Part shown: positions 12,801 to 24,340 of the stretch, piece after piece | How positions within the stretch are numbered: the stretch's first letter is position 1 | How the letters are laid out: every line of letters begins with the position of its first letter | Translations under genes and position numbers: made by a program | Source of the DNA: Todiramphus chloris collaris | Lineage: Eukaryota; Chordata; Aves; Coraciiformes; Alcedinidae | Assembly: GCA_025345505.1 (NCBI GenBank) | Contig: JANVCC010000021.1 | Span: 32,978,893-33,042,892 of the forward strand | DNA: 64,000 bases | Direction: 5' to 3' | The notes under the pieces: model-generated | Told to the model about the DNA's origin: nothing | Databases searched by the model: none | The model's input: the letters and a program-made list of their open reading frames with translations, nothing else

Positions 12801-13501
12801 TACCTTTTTTGAAATCCACAGCTTGACCAACATTCAGAGTATACAACATGCCAGGAGCCAAATTTTTCTTAGGAACACTTTTGCAAAAGCTGGAAATGAG
12901 TTTTCATAAAACTAGATGTGATGAACATTAAAAAAAGGTGATAGTTTCAATAAACAACAGAGGATCCAAATAATTGTGTGGTACTTGCTTGACCACAAAC
13001 TGAGAAACAGAATTTGTTTGTGCCAACCTATTTCTTCCACAGAAGGAGCTAGGCTTTTTGTTAATTGTCGATATGGTTCTGAATATAAAAGGAACTTAAT
13101 GTCTCCTTGAGAGCTGCAATAGTGTAAGTGATCATAGGCACCCATGACTTTGCACAGCTACTGGACACAGTGAGATTCAGTGATGACCCACTGTGAAATC
13201 TGAACCTCATTGAACTTGAGCTTTTTGTGCTCTGTGCTTCATATTCCTTAGCATGTCTATTTTGCTGGTAGTGCATTTTAATTATTAATTTCTTTTTGAA
13301 ACCTTGAAACATTACTGAGTTGCATCCAAAATAATTTGTCAATAAGTAGATTTTGTAACCCTTTCATTATATATATATTGAAGCCTTGACTTACAGTCCC
13401 AAACAGGTGAGAATGGATTTCTACCAACATTATGTGTTATATTTTGCAGTTAGTGTTGATGATTCTTATACATCAGGGCACAAGCAGCATAAAATTTATC
13501 A
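9874..13501. other. Unclassified AT-rich sequence
   Basis: 3.6 kb with no recognised transposon, exon or RNA. It includes an A-run at 10665-10679 and a T-run near 12124-12135. A slightly GC-richer patch around 12170-12360 has no family I recognise. Confidence 0.55.
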
Positions 13502-15115
13502 CATAGAATCATAGAATGGTTTGGGTTGCAAGGGACTTTAAAGATCACCTAGTTTCAACTCCGCTGACATAGGCAAGGACATCTTCCACTAGACCAGATG
13601 GCTCAAGGCCCCATCCAACCTGGATTTGAACACTTTCAGGGATGGAGCATCCACAACTTCCCTGGGCAACATGTGACAGTGCCTCACCACTGTTGGAATG
13701 AATAACTTCCTCCTTATTTACAATGTAAGTCTACAGTCTTCTAGTTTCAAACCATTACCTCTCTTCCTGTCACTACAGGGTTTTTTTGTAAAAAGTCCCT
13801 CTCCAGGTTTCTTGTAGGCCTCCTTCAGATACTGGAAGGCTGCAACAAGATCTCCCTGGAGCCTTCTCTTCTCCAGGATGAACAAGCCCAGCTCTCTTCC
13901 TGTCTTCCTGGAGAGCTGTTCCAGCCCTCTGAACATCCCTGTAGCCCTCTGGACCTGCTCCAACAGATTGGTGTCCTTCCTGTGCTGGAGGTTCCAGAGC
14001 TGGATGCAGTACACCAGGTGGGGTCTCACGAGAGCAGAGGGGCAGAATCCCTCCCTCAAACTGCTGGCCACACTATTCTTGATGCAGCCCAGGATACAGT
14101 TGGCTTTCTGGGCTGCATTTTCACATTGTTGGCTCATGTTGAGATTTTCATCAACCATCACACCCAAGTCTTTCTCATCAGCACTGCTCTCAACCCAACC
14201 CGTGTTTGTACTTGGGATTGCCTTGACCCAGGTGCAGTACCTTGTACTTGACCTTGTTGAATTTCATAAAGTTGGCATAGGCCCACCACTCAAGCTTGTC
14301 AAGGTCCCTCTGGATGGCATCCCTTCCCTCCAGCATGTCAATCTCACCACACAACTTGGCATCATCTGTGATCTTGATGAAGGTGCATTGATCCCACTGT
14401 TCTTATTGCTGACAAAGATGCCAAACAACACTGGTCTCACTAGTGATCTCCAAGGAACACCACTGATTACTGGTCACCGCTTAGACATCGAGCCATTTAT
14501 CACAGCTCTTTGAGTGTAACCATCTAGCCAAGTCCATTCCACCAAGTGGTCCATCCATCAAATCCGTGTCTCTCCAATTTAGAGACCAGGATGTTAAGTG
14601 TGACAGTGTTGGAAACTTTGCAGAAGTCCAGGCAGGTAGATGACATCAGTTGCTCAGTGTTGTACACTGATGCTGTTACTCCATCATAAAAGGCCACCAG
14701 ATTTGTTGGGCATGATTTGCCCTTGGTGAAGCCATGTTGGTTGCCACAAATCACCTCCTCATTTTCTATGTGCCATAGCAATGACTGCAGGAGGACTGCT
14801 CCATGATCTTGCCAGACACAGAGGTAGACTGACTGGCCTACAGTTGCCTGGGTCCTTCTTTTTACCCTTTTTGAAAATGGGAGTGATGTTTCCCCTTTTT
14901 ATGTCAGTGGGAACTTCACCAGACTGCCATGACTTCTCAAATACAATGGAAAGTGGCTTAGCAACTTGGTCTGTCAATCCCCTCAGGACCTAAGGATCAA
15001 TCTTGTCAGGTCCCATGGGCTTGTATACCTCCAGTTTCTTTAGGTGTTCTCAAATCTGATCTTACAGTGGGCAGATCTTCCTTCTCCAAGCCCTGACTTT
15101 GGCTTCAGCAGCTTA
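13502..15115 (-). mobile_element. CR1 LINE, about 1.6 kb, minus strand
   Basis: The plus strand opens with ATAGAATC/ATAGAATG octamers and the CR1 3' end motif GGTTTGGGTTG. It then runs through the 3' UTR, ORF2 C-terminus, RT palm and RT N-terminal region. The 5' truncation falls near 15115. Internal stops and frameshifts are numerous. Confidence 0.95.
13718..14977 (-). pseudogene. CR1 ORF2 reverse transcriptase remnant
   Basis: Three minus-strand frames together cover the RT. From 14977 down, [20 protein letters not shown] is the RT N-terminal block. Next comes NQHGFTKGKSCPTNLVAFYD (14524-14781). The catalytic motif is altered in context but still reads TDDAKL around 14345-14375, so both aspartates are kept. 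The C-terminal domain is a 149-codon frame (13718-14167) with [14 protein letters not shown] and [13 protein letters not shown]. Frame changes between the blocks show that it is inactive. Confidence 0.9.
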
Positions 15116-16588
15116 TATTTATGCCATACTTTGTTCCATAACACTTACCATGTGTGAAGGACTGTTTCAGATATTTCAATGATTTAAGTACTTATTACAT
15201 ATTTCCTTTTGGGAATACTCAGCAGGGATTTTACTACCTATATTACTCTAAAAAGACAGAAAGGAAGGTATTATATATTTATGAATGTCTGTCGTAGTGA
15301 TTAGTTCCATAAATTGATGAAAAATATACAGCCAGCAAGTTTACATGTGCTGCACAACACAGAAGACAACAGTAATATTAATACAGTAACTAAAAGACAC
15401 ATTCCCAGAAGGATTTTGTTCTCTAATCCCTCATCATTTTGTTTCATTCTTAAAATGAAACCACCTGTAGCAATAATTTCTCCTGACAAGCTGAAAGGCA
15501 TCAAACAGAGTTCAAGTTTAATAAAACACTTTAATTACCATCTTTAGTATACTTTCATCATGTATTGACACCTCTTATGAACATCTTAATCAAACTTCCT
15601 TTTTCTTGTTTTCACTTGAAGCAAATTTAAATGTTCTGGAGAACTCTACATACAGCTTCAAGAACCAGGAAAGAATGTCTTTGAGAAAAACAGAGACAAA
15701 ACAGTTGTAACAAAAACCCTTATCAACACTTCATGTTGTGTACTCACATTAAAAACATTTAAGAGCAGAACAAACTTTGACAGAAACTTTTGGAAGCAAG
15801 CTTTTCTGCAAAAAAGTTGCTTAATCCGTATATTCCTTCTGAGATTGTCTACAACAAAAATTCCATGTAGGCCAAATCCCTGTTTAATTAAAAAAAAACC
15901 CAAACAACCAACCAACCAAAACAATGAAGCTTCAATTTAAAAAGAAAAAATACTTTTCATTTCATTATCATATTAAGAGCTATTTCTCATAAAGATCGGG
16001 ATAAATAAATTGCATCTTTAATAACATTACTGATAGCACAAGTAGTTTTAAAAATATCACCTTCTGTGCATCTTGAAAGAAAAAAGTTACTCTTTCTGCA
16101 GTGTCTCCTAGTGATTAGCTTGGTAGTTTTCTGCTCATCATGCTGCCAGCTGGGCTCCTTCCTCCGACTGTTTTAAATTTTCAGTACATTGTACAGGGAG
16201 CACAGGCACGTTGCTTCAGTAGGTGTATTCTCCTCTGGGAGTGAGTCATTGCAAAGATCAGTGTTACAGCACCCATGTCATTTTGCAGGTCTATCACTGA
16301 GATTGTTAGAACTGAATGCTTGAGAAATATTGGTAGTCACACTACAAGAGCCTCACACAACATCAGCATTACCATTACAGCCTAAGTACTGTATGCTTAG
16401 TTTCAGCTCAGAAAGAATTTTTAATGCCATGTTATTCTAATCCCCTCAATGTAGAGGTTTTACAAAGGGAAGGTTAGCACACTCTTAATCGTGACAATGC
16501 AGGCATCCTGCTGCACAAGCTACTGAAGCTGATGGAGGGAAACATTATAAAATTCTACATATTGCCTGATATTTCCCAAAAGCAGTGT
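15116..16588. other. Unclassified sequence, possible conserved non-coding segment near 16.1-16.4 kb
   Basis: No transposon recognised. 16080-16400 is less AT-rich and free of simple repeats. It cannot be classified from sequence alone. Confidence 0.45.
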
Positions 16589-16995
16589 TGTGGTGGGTTG
16601 TACTTTGCTGGCTGCTATATGCCTAATCAGCTGCTCTCTCTCTCCCTCTCTTCAACAGAGCAAAGGGTTAAAATAAGATTAAAAGCTCATGGGTCAAGAT
16701 AGAGACAGAGAGATATAAAAATCACAGAATCACAGAATGGTTTGGGTTGAAAGGGACCTCACTCCTACTCTTCTTCCCAGGCTCAACTTCACTCTTTTAT
16801 TCCTGAATCATCTACCTCCTCTTCTCAAGCAGTGCAGGAGGATGGTGAATGGGGGGTTGTGGTCAACCCATAACAGTTTCTTTCTGATGCACCTTCCTCC
16901 TCATACTATTTCCCCAAACCAGGTCTTTCACATGGGCTGCAGTGTGGATATCTGTTCCACCATAGTCTCTCCATAGGCTTCAGGGGAATGGCCTG
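16589..16995 (-). mobile_element. Degraded avian ERV LTR, interrupted by a CR1 tail
   Basis: The left end, TGTGGTGGGTTG, matches the end of the LTR at 5406. It is followed by a diverged version of the same terminal region and an AGCTCATGGGTCAAGATA segment typical of avian ERV LTRs. The right part (16760-16990) has CTTCTTCCCAGGCTCAACTT and the GGGCTGCAG/TCCACCATAG units found in the same LTR class. A 40-bp CR1 3' end sits between the two parts. No target-site duplication was found and the right border is approximate. Sense is taken as minus by comparison with the related LTRs. Confidence 0.65.
16720..16759 (-). mobile_element. 40-bp CR1 3'-end fragment inside the LTR
   Basis: Two CACAGAAT octamers, then GGTTTGGGTTGAAAGGGACC, exactly the terminal part of CR1. 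It stops abruptly where LTR-type sequence resumes. An extreme 5' truncation. Confidence 0.85.
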
Positions 16996-17662
16996 AGTTG
17001 GAAGAGACTTTTAAAGGTCGTCTAGTTCCAACATCTCTGCTCTGGACAGGGACATCTTTCACCAGATCGGGTTGCTGAAAACACCTCCAATCTGATCTTG
17101 AATGCTTCTAGGAATGATGCATCCTGAACTTCCCTGAGCAACCTGTTGCAGTGTCTTACTCCCTTCTTAAGGTTCATGTTGACCCACTTCTCAAGCCTGT
17201 TAAGGTACCTCTGGATAGCATCCCTTCCCTCAAGCATATCAACTGCACCACTCATCTTGGTGTCATCCACAAATTTTCTTAGTGTGCACTCAGTGTCACT
17301 GCCTATGTCATTAAGAAAGATATTGACCCATACCCATCTCAGTACAAAATACTAAGGGATATCACTTGTTAGCAATCTTAATTTGGACACAGAGACATTG
17401 ACTGCAACTCTTTGGATGGGGCCATCCAGCCAATTCCTTATCCATCAGATGGTCCATCCATCAAACCCATATGTCTCCAATTTAGCAACAAGGACGTTCT
17501 GTGCTACCTTATCAAGTACCTTACAGAAGTCCAGGTAGATGACATCAATTGCTCTTGCCTTATCCACCAATGTATTTACTCCATTGTAGGAGACCACCAG
17601 ATTAGTCAGGTACAATGCGTCCTTAATGAAGACATTTAGGCTGTCTCCAGTAACCTCTCTGG
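16996..17662 (-). mobile_element. CR1 LINE, degenerate, with internal deletions
   Basis: The minus strand matches CR1 from the 3' end (TTGGAAGAGACTTTTAAAGG) through part of the RT, up to the region before the palm. Most of the C-terminal domain is missing: the 3' UTR passes directly into the RT-palm neighbourhood near 17160. The catalytic block reads VDDTKMSG around 17250-17275. It abuts the degraded LTR on its left. Confidence 0.85.
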
Positions 17663-19606
17663 CATCTATACGACATTACATAACTTTCAGCAGAATCTCT
17701 GTTCCTTCTTTGTTTTCACATGACTATTTCTCAGATTTTTTTTTTTTTTTTTCTCCTCACACTTTTGCATAGTGTTATCTGTCTTTTCTTAAGTACGTTT
17801 CCCTTGGGGCACCAGCACTTTGACTGCTTGACTCACCTGTGCCCTATGGTGGGACAAACAGTCATTAAACATGTATTCTACTCAGTATTCTCATATCTAT
17901 CATAAGTATTATTTCTCTGCTTTTCCTACTTATCTACCTTTTTTGTTGTTGTTGTTGGTTTTTTGGTTTTTTTTAATCTATGAGAAGTATCAGGTGTTTT
18001 TTTTCTTTTTCCCTCCTTCTCATATATATGTCTCAGGTTTTGCTGTTCTCCAGAAAATGCTGTTCATAGAAAATTTTGCTTGAATAGGACTTATATTCAC
18101 ATAAATCTTTCAAATTATAGCATGTTAAAAAGTTAAAATGCAGATTTAAAACTAAGGTGGCTCTTTAGAATGAGATTAAATCTTAGTTATGAATATACTA
18201 TGTTTCAGAAAGTGGCAGTTTATCTATAAAAAATGTTTTAATTCAAGTAAAACATTCAGTTCAGCTAGCAAAATCATGTATGTGTCATAAAAAAGCAAAT
18301 TTTAATAAATTTTAATAAACAAAAAGTGCACAAACTTTAATTTTGAAACATAAAGCAAAACAACATAGTCATATTTCTTCTGGTAAACATTTGGTTTATG
18401 CCAAATATGAATTTAAAAGAAATCTGATTTTTTTATTACTTTATCCCAAGCTTTAGGCAAAACCGTCTTTTATATCCTTGTAAGTCTAGGTCTTAAATGT
18501 TGGAGCCTCACTGTGGTTTTAATAAGTGTCCCTCATCTATGTAAATCTTGGAGGCATATAAATCCATAAGAAAGATGAATCTGATCCTAAGAAATGTTTC
18601 CTGGATTTCCCCAGTACCATATGGATATAACTATCATCTGCATTTCCAAGGGTGCAGCATGTGTTCCAACTTGCAGAGCTCTAGCATAGAAAAAGGTGCT
18701 ATAGGCATTTTATCTGCTATTTGGCTGGGTTTTTTTTCTGATTACCTTTTACTGTTAGTCCAGTGGAAATGAGACAATTTGCACTTTTAATATTATTTCC
18801 CTTTCCTGTACATTTTAATCTATACTTTATTGTATGTGAGATTAGGTTCTTCTTCTAGGTACTGGAACATAGCAACTTGTAATTTCCCAGATGGAAACTC
18901 TGAACAGCCGAGTTTCTGCTCTTTGCTTCCTGGTACAAGAAAAGGCATTTGTAAATCAAGCAAGCAGCAGATGGAGAACAATTGGAGTATATAATTATTC
19001 AGCCTGGGCTCCTTTTAAATGGGTAGGCTGATATCTGTCTACTTGGCTGGGAAGTCAGAGGAATAGAGTGGCACATGGTAGATAAATCTTCCAAAGATTC
19101 TTTAAAATAAATCTAGGCAAATATGTGAGATAACTTCATTGGTTACCAAAGTCTCTTTTTCTGTGAACTCCAAAATCTGGCAAGTCACTGTCAGTCTGCT
19201 TTTGAAGGTTGAGATTAATAGACAGCCTACCCAAACACTCTGTATTAATAAACTACATTGATTTCAGTATGTTACCTGAGGACTCCATCTGGTAACTTTA
19301 CTTTACTTTGCCAGATTTTGAAAAGCTGCCGCCTTACAGTGATTTATTGCCAAAATATAAAATCCACCACAGGAAAGTATTAACACATTGTGATTCTTGC
19401 TCTGTGGAAGTGAATAATTGAATCGTGTGACTTTTTTGAAACTGCCTTCATAGGAGCATTGCACTTTGTAAGCTGACAGCTAACAGTAAGACTACATAGC
19501 AAAATCAGTGTCTAGAGAGCTATGATTATTTTCATTAATTTTTAAAGATTAAATGGACATATTAAGGAAAACACATATGGCATCAATACAGGAGTAATAT
19601 AGTATT
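17663..19606. other. Unclassified AT-rich sequence
   Basis: Nothing recognised except T-rich tracts (17736-17752, 17939-17975). Confidence 0.55.
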
Positions 19607-19611
19607 ATGGG
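19607..19611. repeat. Target-site duplication, left (ATGGG)
   Basis: Immediately outside the TG end and repeated at 20086-20090. Confidence 0.82.
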
Positions 19612-20085
19612 TGTGATGGGTTTAACCTGGCTGAGCACCAGATGCCCACCAAACCTTTCTATCACTCCCCCCAACCTCTGTCAGCACAACACACAGGGAG
19701 AGAATAAGAAAAAAAAAAAAAAAAGAGCCATGGGTTATGATAAATAAAGTTGTTATTCTCTACTTCCCATCTGCAGGCGGTGTCAGGCCAAGTCCAGGAA
19801 GCAGGGCTCCAGAACACGCCTCAGTTGCTCAGAGGACAAAGTCAAATGCCCCCTCATCCTTCTCCTGCCCTCTCCCTTTATAGTTGACCTGATGTCATAT
19901 GGTATGGAATATCCCACTGAGCAGCTCAGGTCGGCTGTATCCCCTTCCCCATCTTGCCCCCCCAGTCTCTGGTGCTGTGTGAGCACTGGCAGTCATATCA
20001 TGGGTGTGTTATCAACACCCTCCAGCTCCCAGTACTGCAGCATGAGACCTGTATGGGGAAAATCAGCTCAGCCAGTCCCACTACA
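19612..20085 (-). mobile_element. Solo LTR, same family as 5406-5874, CpG-decayed copy
   Basis: The 474-bp element begins TGTGATGGG and ends CACTACA. It is flanked by a perfect 5-bp duplication, ATGGG (19607-19611 and 20086-20090). It is collinear with the LTR at 5406 over its whole length, apart from a short A-run insertion near 19708-19724. On the minus (sense) strand the TATA box is present at 19877-19882, but the CRE reads TGACATCA, a CpG loss. Many other CpGs of the sister copy are TpG or CpA here, consistent with an older, methylation-decayed insertion. No internal retroviral sequence adjoins it. Confidence 0.9.
19877..19897 (-). promoter_or_regulatory. LTR core promoter with decayed CRE
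   Basis: TATAAA on the minus strand at 19877-19882. The neighbouring CRE position (19890-19897) reads TGATGTCA on plus, one transition from the intact palindrome in the sister LTR. Confidence 0.55.
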
Positions 20086-20090
20086 ATGGG
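20086..20090. repeat. Target-site duplication, right (ATGGG)
   Basis: Perfect match to 19607-19611. Confidence 0.82.
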
Positions 20091-21918
20091 GAAAGAAAAA
20101 AAGCCAATCAGAAGAATTAAAATACTGATAAAATGTGAAATCAAAACCAAATAGAAGACCTCAAAATATGTCAGAAGACAAATAGGAAGCATAGTACTTT
20201 CTTAACATATCTAAATCATCTCCTGAAACTACATAGTCAAATCAGAAATTACTCATATATTTTCCCTTAGGTTTCATAGAAAAGAAAGACTAATTGGCCA
20301 GAGAAAAGTGGATGAAACATTTGTTTCTACTAAGAAAATCAGAGATTAACATTATAGCTGCATGTAATCAAATTTAATTTGTTTAGAAAATTTATACTGA
20401 TGACCAAAATTGCTTTAATAATGGAAGAAATTTCTAAGAATTACTGAGGTTTTTATTGTATGAAAATACAGAAAAAAAAAAAAAAATAGGACTAAAGCTA
20501 GAAATTTAAAGTGAAAAAGCTAGGAATATGAAGAGCAGTTCAGCAGGTATGAAACTTGAAATGTTACATACTTCCTTCTAATTTGGTTTCCATCTTCCAC
20601 CTGATCTGAAATTTCAGAAGTTCATTCTTTGCAGTGAAACCTATGAAAGAAAAATCTAAGATCTTACTGTTTCCTTAAATCATGTAACTCAGATTTTTAA
20701 ATATATCTGCTGATCTCAGTAAGAATTCAGTTTTAAAACATACAAGCAAAACAAATTATTATGCAATTTAAATGCATCTTATTTACAATTAACCCCTTTA
20801 ACTTTTAATGTCTTGACTAAAATAATGTTCATTAAAAAATAGTAAAGCATATGCAACAGATTGACAAAAATGTGCTTGTTCTCAGTCATTCTGAAAATAC
20901 GAAGGAAGCTAAATCTTTCACATGTATTCTAGAAAATGTCTCACAGTAACTCAGTACAAATGATTAAGGAAAATTAGATAATTAACTCCTAAACTATGAG
21001 TCAAATATACTTAGAAACTACATATTATTTTGTACATTATGTACTAATTTTACAACATTCTTAGGATCTTACTATTTGTGCACATCACAGTTGCTAAGGT
21101 GAAAATTAGCTTTCATACCCACAGTTTTTAAAAAATTCTTTCCTGTAAAGTGACTCTCTTTTTGAGGAGTTGGGGACTCAGTTATGAAAGAAGGTGTTCT
21201 ATAATCATAATGAATTGTAATCTTTTGTTTACTTCTGAACTTTACTGAATTTTAGAGATCCTGTTTTCCACAATTAAATACAAATGTTCAGCTCAAAAAA
21301 GTAAACAAGAATTCACAGTTAAATAGGAAATCTATATCTCACTGAAAGGGAGCAAAACTGTGATCTAGATTACTTTATATTTTCTTTCTATAAAGAGGAA
21401 CAGGGTTTACTTTGCTTCAGCCAAGCTAATGTGGGCGCATATACACACACCATTGCACACAGGCATGTCAGCACATACAGAACTGCACATTCAGACATGC
21501 ATTGGGAAGAGCTATGAACAAGAGTAACAGATGTTAATATGCTATCCTTTCAAGTCAAAAATACTGTCATTTTTTTAAGTAACCTTAACAAAATGATTAC
21601 ATCTGCTATATATTTAATAGTCTTTACTACCATCAGTATGACTAGAATTTGTATCCCATGTGCATTAATTATAATTACCAGTGTGTAAGAATTGTTCTAC
21701 CAGAATTAAAATTCAATTAATTGGATTTTATACATTAAATACACTGCTGAATAGGTAGAACGCATACAGTAGGAATAAGTTATTCTTACAATATTTAGTA
21801 GGCAAAGGGAGACACGCTCATAAATAAACATGAATCTCAAACAGTTGCCTATCCATGATGTAGAACAGACAGTGAGAATTGTGTTGGTGATTATTGAATT
21901 TGATCTGACTTCTTTTTA

Positions 21919-21980
21919 CAAAAAAAAAACCAAAAAAACAAACAAACAAAAAAAACCAACAAAAAAAACCCCCAAAAACC
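21919..21980. repeat. A-rich (AAAC)n low complexity
   Basis: A-runs punctuated by single or double C. Confidence 0.9.
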
Positions 21981-23108
21981 TCCTATCTTTTTTAGCCAGA
22001 AACTTTCATAGTCTACGTAGGAACATTATATACTATGTTACTCCAGCTATACTAAAATGAGGATGGAATCCTTTCAGCCTGCCATGAAGAGTGTACTTTT
22101 GGTGATTTTTGTATAAGTTTATAATTCAGAAAACTACAATACACCATTGAAAGAAACACAATAAACTAAAGTTATCTTAAATTTCATGCTACTAAAGCCA
22201 GAGATTAAGTTGGCTCATAGGTAGCAGAAGATACAGGATTTAGAGCAGACCTGTTACGTGGCAGTCAAATGTATAAATAAAATGTGTGATTAATGAGTCA
22301 TGAATATGGCTGATGATAGTTATTCAAACATTCTTCTGTTAAAATTGGACTGTACAAAAGAAGCACTAGCCAGTGTGAAGTGGCTGTACTAAGTACATAA
22401 TATGCAGTTAAAAGCTTTCATCCACATTTTTAAACACACCTTGGGTGTATACCTGTTAGTGATACTTTCACTATATAACATTAATATGAACAAAGCAATC
22501 TGTGGCCTCTGTTTGTAGAGGAAAAGGAAGTGTACCTAATAAATGATTTCTGATTCTTCAGCTGATGGAACTCATGGATCTACATCCTGTGTTGTGGAGA
22601 TGGAAGATAGTACAGTTTCTTGTCTGTACCATAGCATATTTGTATTTATTCTGCATTTAATTCTCTGACATTTCATTCATCCCGTACTTCAAGTATACTA
22701 ACACTCTGAAATTGGTAAAGGAAGAAGATTGGAGTGAAAATGGAAAAAGAGAAGTAACTCTGCCATATTTCCTCTTGTTGCTATGGTTATAGCTAAAGAA
22801 GGTGACATCTTGATGTCTATGGAGGAGGCATAAAACTAGCCATGTGGAGGTTAAAACTAGCAGAAGACAAGCAGAATCAGATCATCTGTCACACTAGGTA
22901 AAGAGGAACAGAGATTACTATGTCAGTCACTGAACTCTCCCTTTTATTTATATAGAATTTTGGAATACATGTATTTCTCTTGCAAGAGTCGATATATACA
23001 CAGATAATACAAAAACTTCAGGACTTGGAGAAAGTTGTTTTTCTCAAAGACGCCTGAAGGTGACTTTACAGATGTACTAGTTATGAAAACAAACAAGCAA
23101 ACAAAAAC

Positions 23109-23141
23109 AAGGATCCCTATTGATTTCTAGTAGGGATCCTT
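23109..23141. other. Perfect 11-bp inverted repeat (hairpin)
   Basis: AAGGATCCCTA at 23109-23119 and its exact reverse complement TAGGGATCCTT at 23131-23141, with an 11-base spacer. A/T-rich sequence outside can extend the stem imperfectly. No recognised function. Confidence 0.8.
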
Positions 23142-23677
23142 TTGTTTAATGATAGAACTACCCAGACACATTTCTCCTTCCTGCAGCACCATCCATATAT
23201 AGGCTTGCTTTGATTCTCATTCTGCTATTTTTTTTTTTTTTTTCCCAATGATACACTTGCTTTGTATACCATATTTCTTTAGATTCCTTTTACTCTTCTA
23301 TGTACTGCTTTTGAGAGGACTGTTTCAGAAGTCTGAAGATGCCATGTGGGAGCTTCAGTATGAATAGTCTGGACACTGGAATAGAGAATATTTACATACA
23401 ATACCAAGCTCAGGATAGAATGTAAGTGTTTTGGAGGACAGGAATAGAATTCCTGTATAATGTAGAAAAATTGTAGGTAGATTTGAAAAAATAGGATAAG
23501 ATCCAATAAGGACAACTGTAAGAGAGTGTGGCAGGTACAGGCTCCCCAACAGACAAAACAGGCAAAGCAAACAGGATATGCTGGAGCAGTTTGATGCCTT
23601 GCCCATTAAGCTCCACCTCATGGTGGCACCTCAGAGTCCAGACAGTTTCTACAGGTAGTTTTTCCAGGTACTTTCTA

Positions 23678-23991
23678 CAACTACCTGAAAGGACATTGTA
23701 GAGAGGCTGGTGCTGGTCTCTCAGGTAATTAGGGATAGAACCAGAGGGAATGGCCTAAAGCTGAAACAAGGTAGGTTTAGACTATACATTAGGAAAAAAA
23801 TTCTTCATGAAAAGAGTAGTGAAATATTGGAATAGGCTGCCCAGGGAGGTGGTTGAGTCACCATCCCTGGATGTGTTTAAGCATCACTTAGATGTGGTAT
23901 TGGGGGATATGGTCTAGGAGTGAACTTGTAGAGTAGGGTTAATGGTTAGACATGATGATCCCAAGGGTCTTTTCCAATCTGAGTGATTCTG
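23678..23991 (+). mobile_element. CR1 LINE 3' part, 5'-truncated
   Basis: Matches the ORF2 C-terminus and 3' UTR (TTTCTACAACTACCTGAAAGG, then GGCTGCCCAGGGAGGTGG, then GTGATTCTG). The tail is cut to a single octamer directly at the border of the following LTR-like element. The order and spacing are the same as the copy at 6338. Confidence 0.88.
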
Positions 23992-24093
23992 TGTGACAGG
24001 CTCAGGGTCTGGACTTGTCTGGGATTGTCTGTGTTTTGTCTGGGCTCGTCCCCTCAACTAATTAGAATGACCACAGCCCACCCTTGATGAGAG

Positions 24094-24099
24094 TATAAA
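24094..24099 (+). promoter_or_regulatory. TATA box of the putative LTR
   Basis: TATAAA within GAGTATAAATGAGG, about 100 bases from the putative LTR start. Confidence 0.5.
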
Positions 24100-24280
24100 T
24101 GAGGTCTCTCCTAAGAACTAGATGAGTTGGTTCTTTGCAGAGTAGCAGGCCTGGAAGTTGGATTCTCCCCTTGGACATGACAACCAAGGACACTTCAATG
24201 GATTGAGTGAGTCTCTGTGGACTCTGTGGTTGAGTGTGAATTGTATTTGGTCAGAAGGAGTGTTGGATAGCTTTGGCTGC

Positions 24281-24286
24281 AATAAA
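24281..24286 (+). promoter_or_regulatory. Poly(A) signal AATAAA of the putative LTR
   Basis: AATAAA followed by T- and GT-rich sequence, about 55 bases before the putative LTR end. Confidence 0.5.
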
Positions 24287-24340
24287 ACCCCATTTTGGAT
24301 ACTGGCTGCTGGTTGCTTTGTCATGGGTGCCTCCATGACA

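Larger units (their letters stand above)
20091..23677. other. Unclassified AT-rich sequence with one strong hairpin
   Basis: No transposon or exon recognised. Contains A-runs at 20472-20486 and 21919-21980, a T-run at 23229-23243 and an 11-bp inverted repeat at 23109-23141. Confidence 0.55.
23992..24340 (+). mobile_element. Probable solo LTR, about 349 bp
   Basis: Starts TGTGACAGG exactly where the CR1 tail stops, and ends CTCCATGACA, giving TG...CA borders. On plus it has TATAAA at 24094-24099 and an AATAAA poly(A) signal at 24281-24286. About 187 bases separate them, the layout of an LTR promoter, R region and poly(A) signal. GT-rich sequence follows the AATAAA. No convincing target-site duplication was found, so the borders and LTR identity are less secure than for the other copies. 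The family was not recognised; ERVL-like is a guess. Confidence 0.6.

Noticed and set aside
13878-14513. 211-codon plus-strand open frame
   Set aside because: Antisense to the CR1 reverse transcriptase at 13502-15115. An open antisense frame is a known by-product of CR1 codon composition and has no domain.
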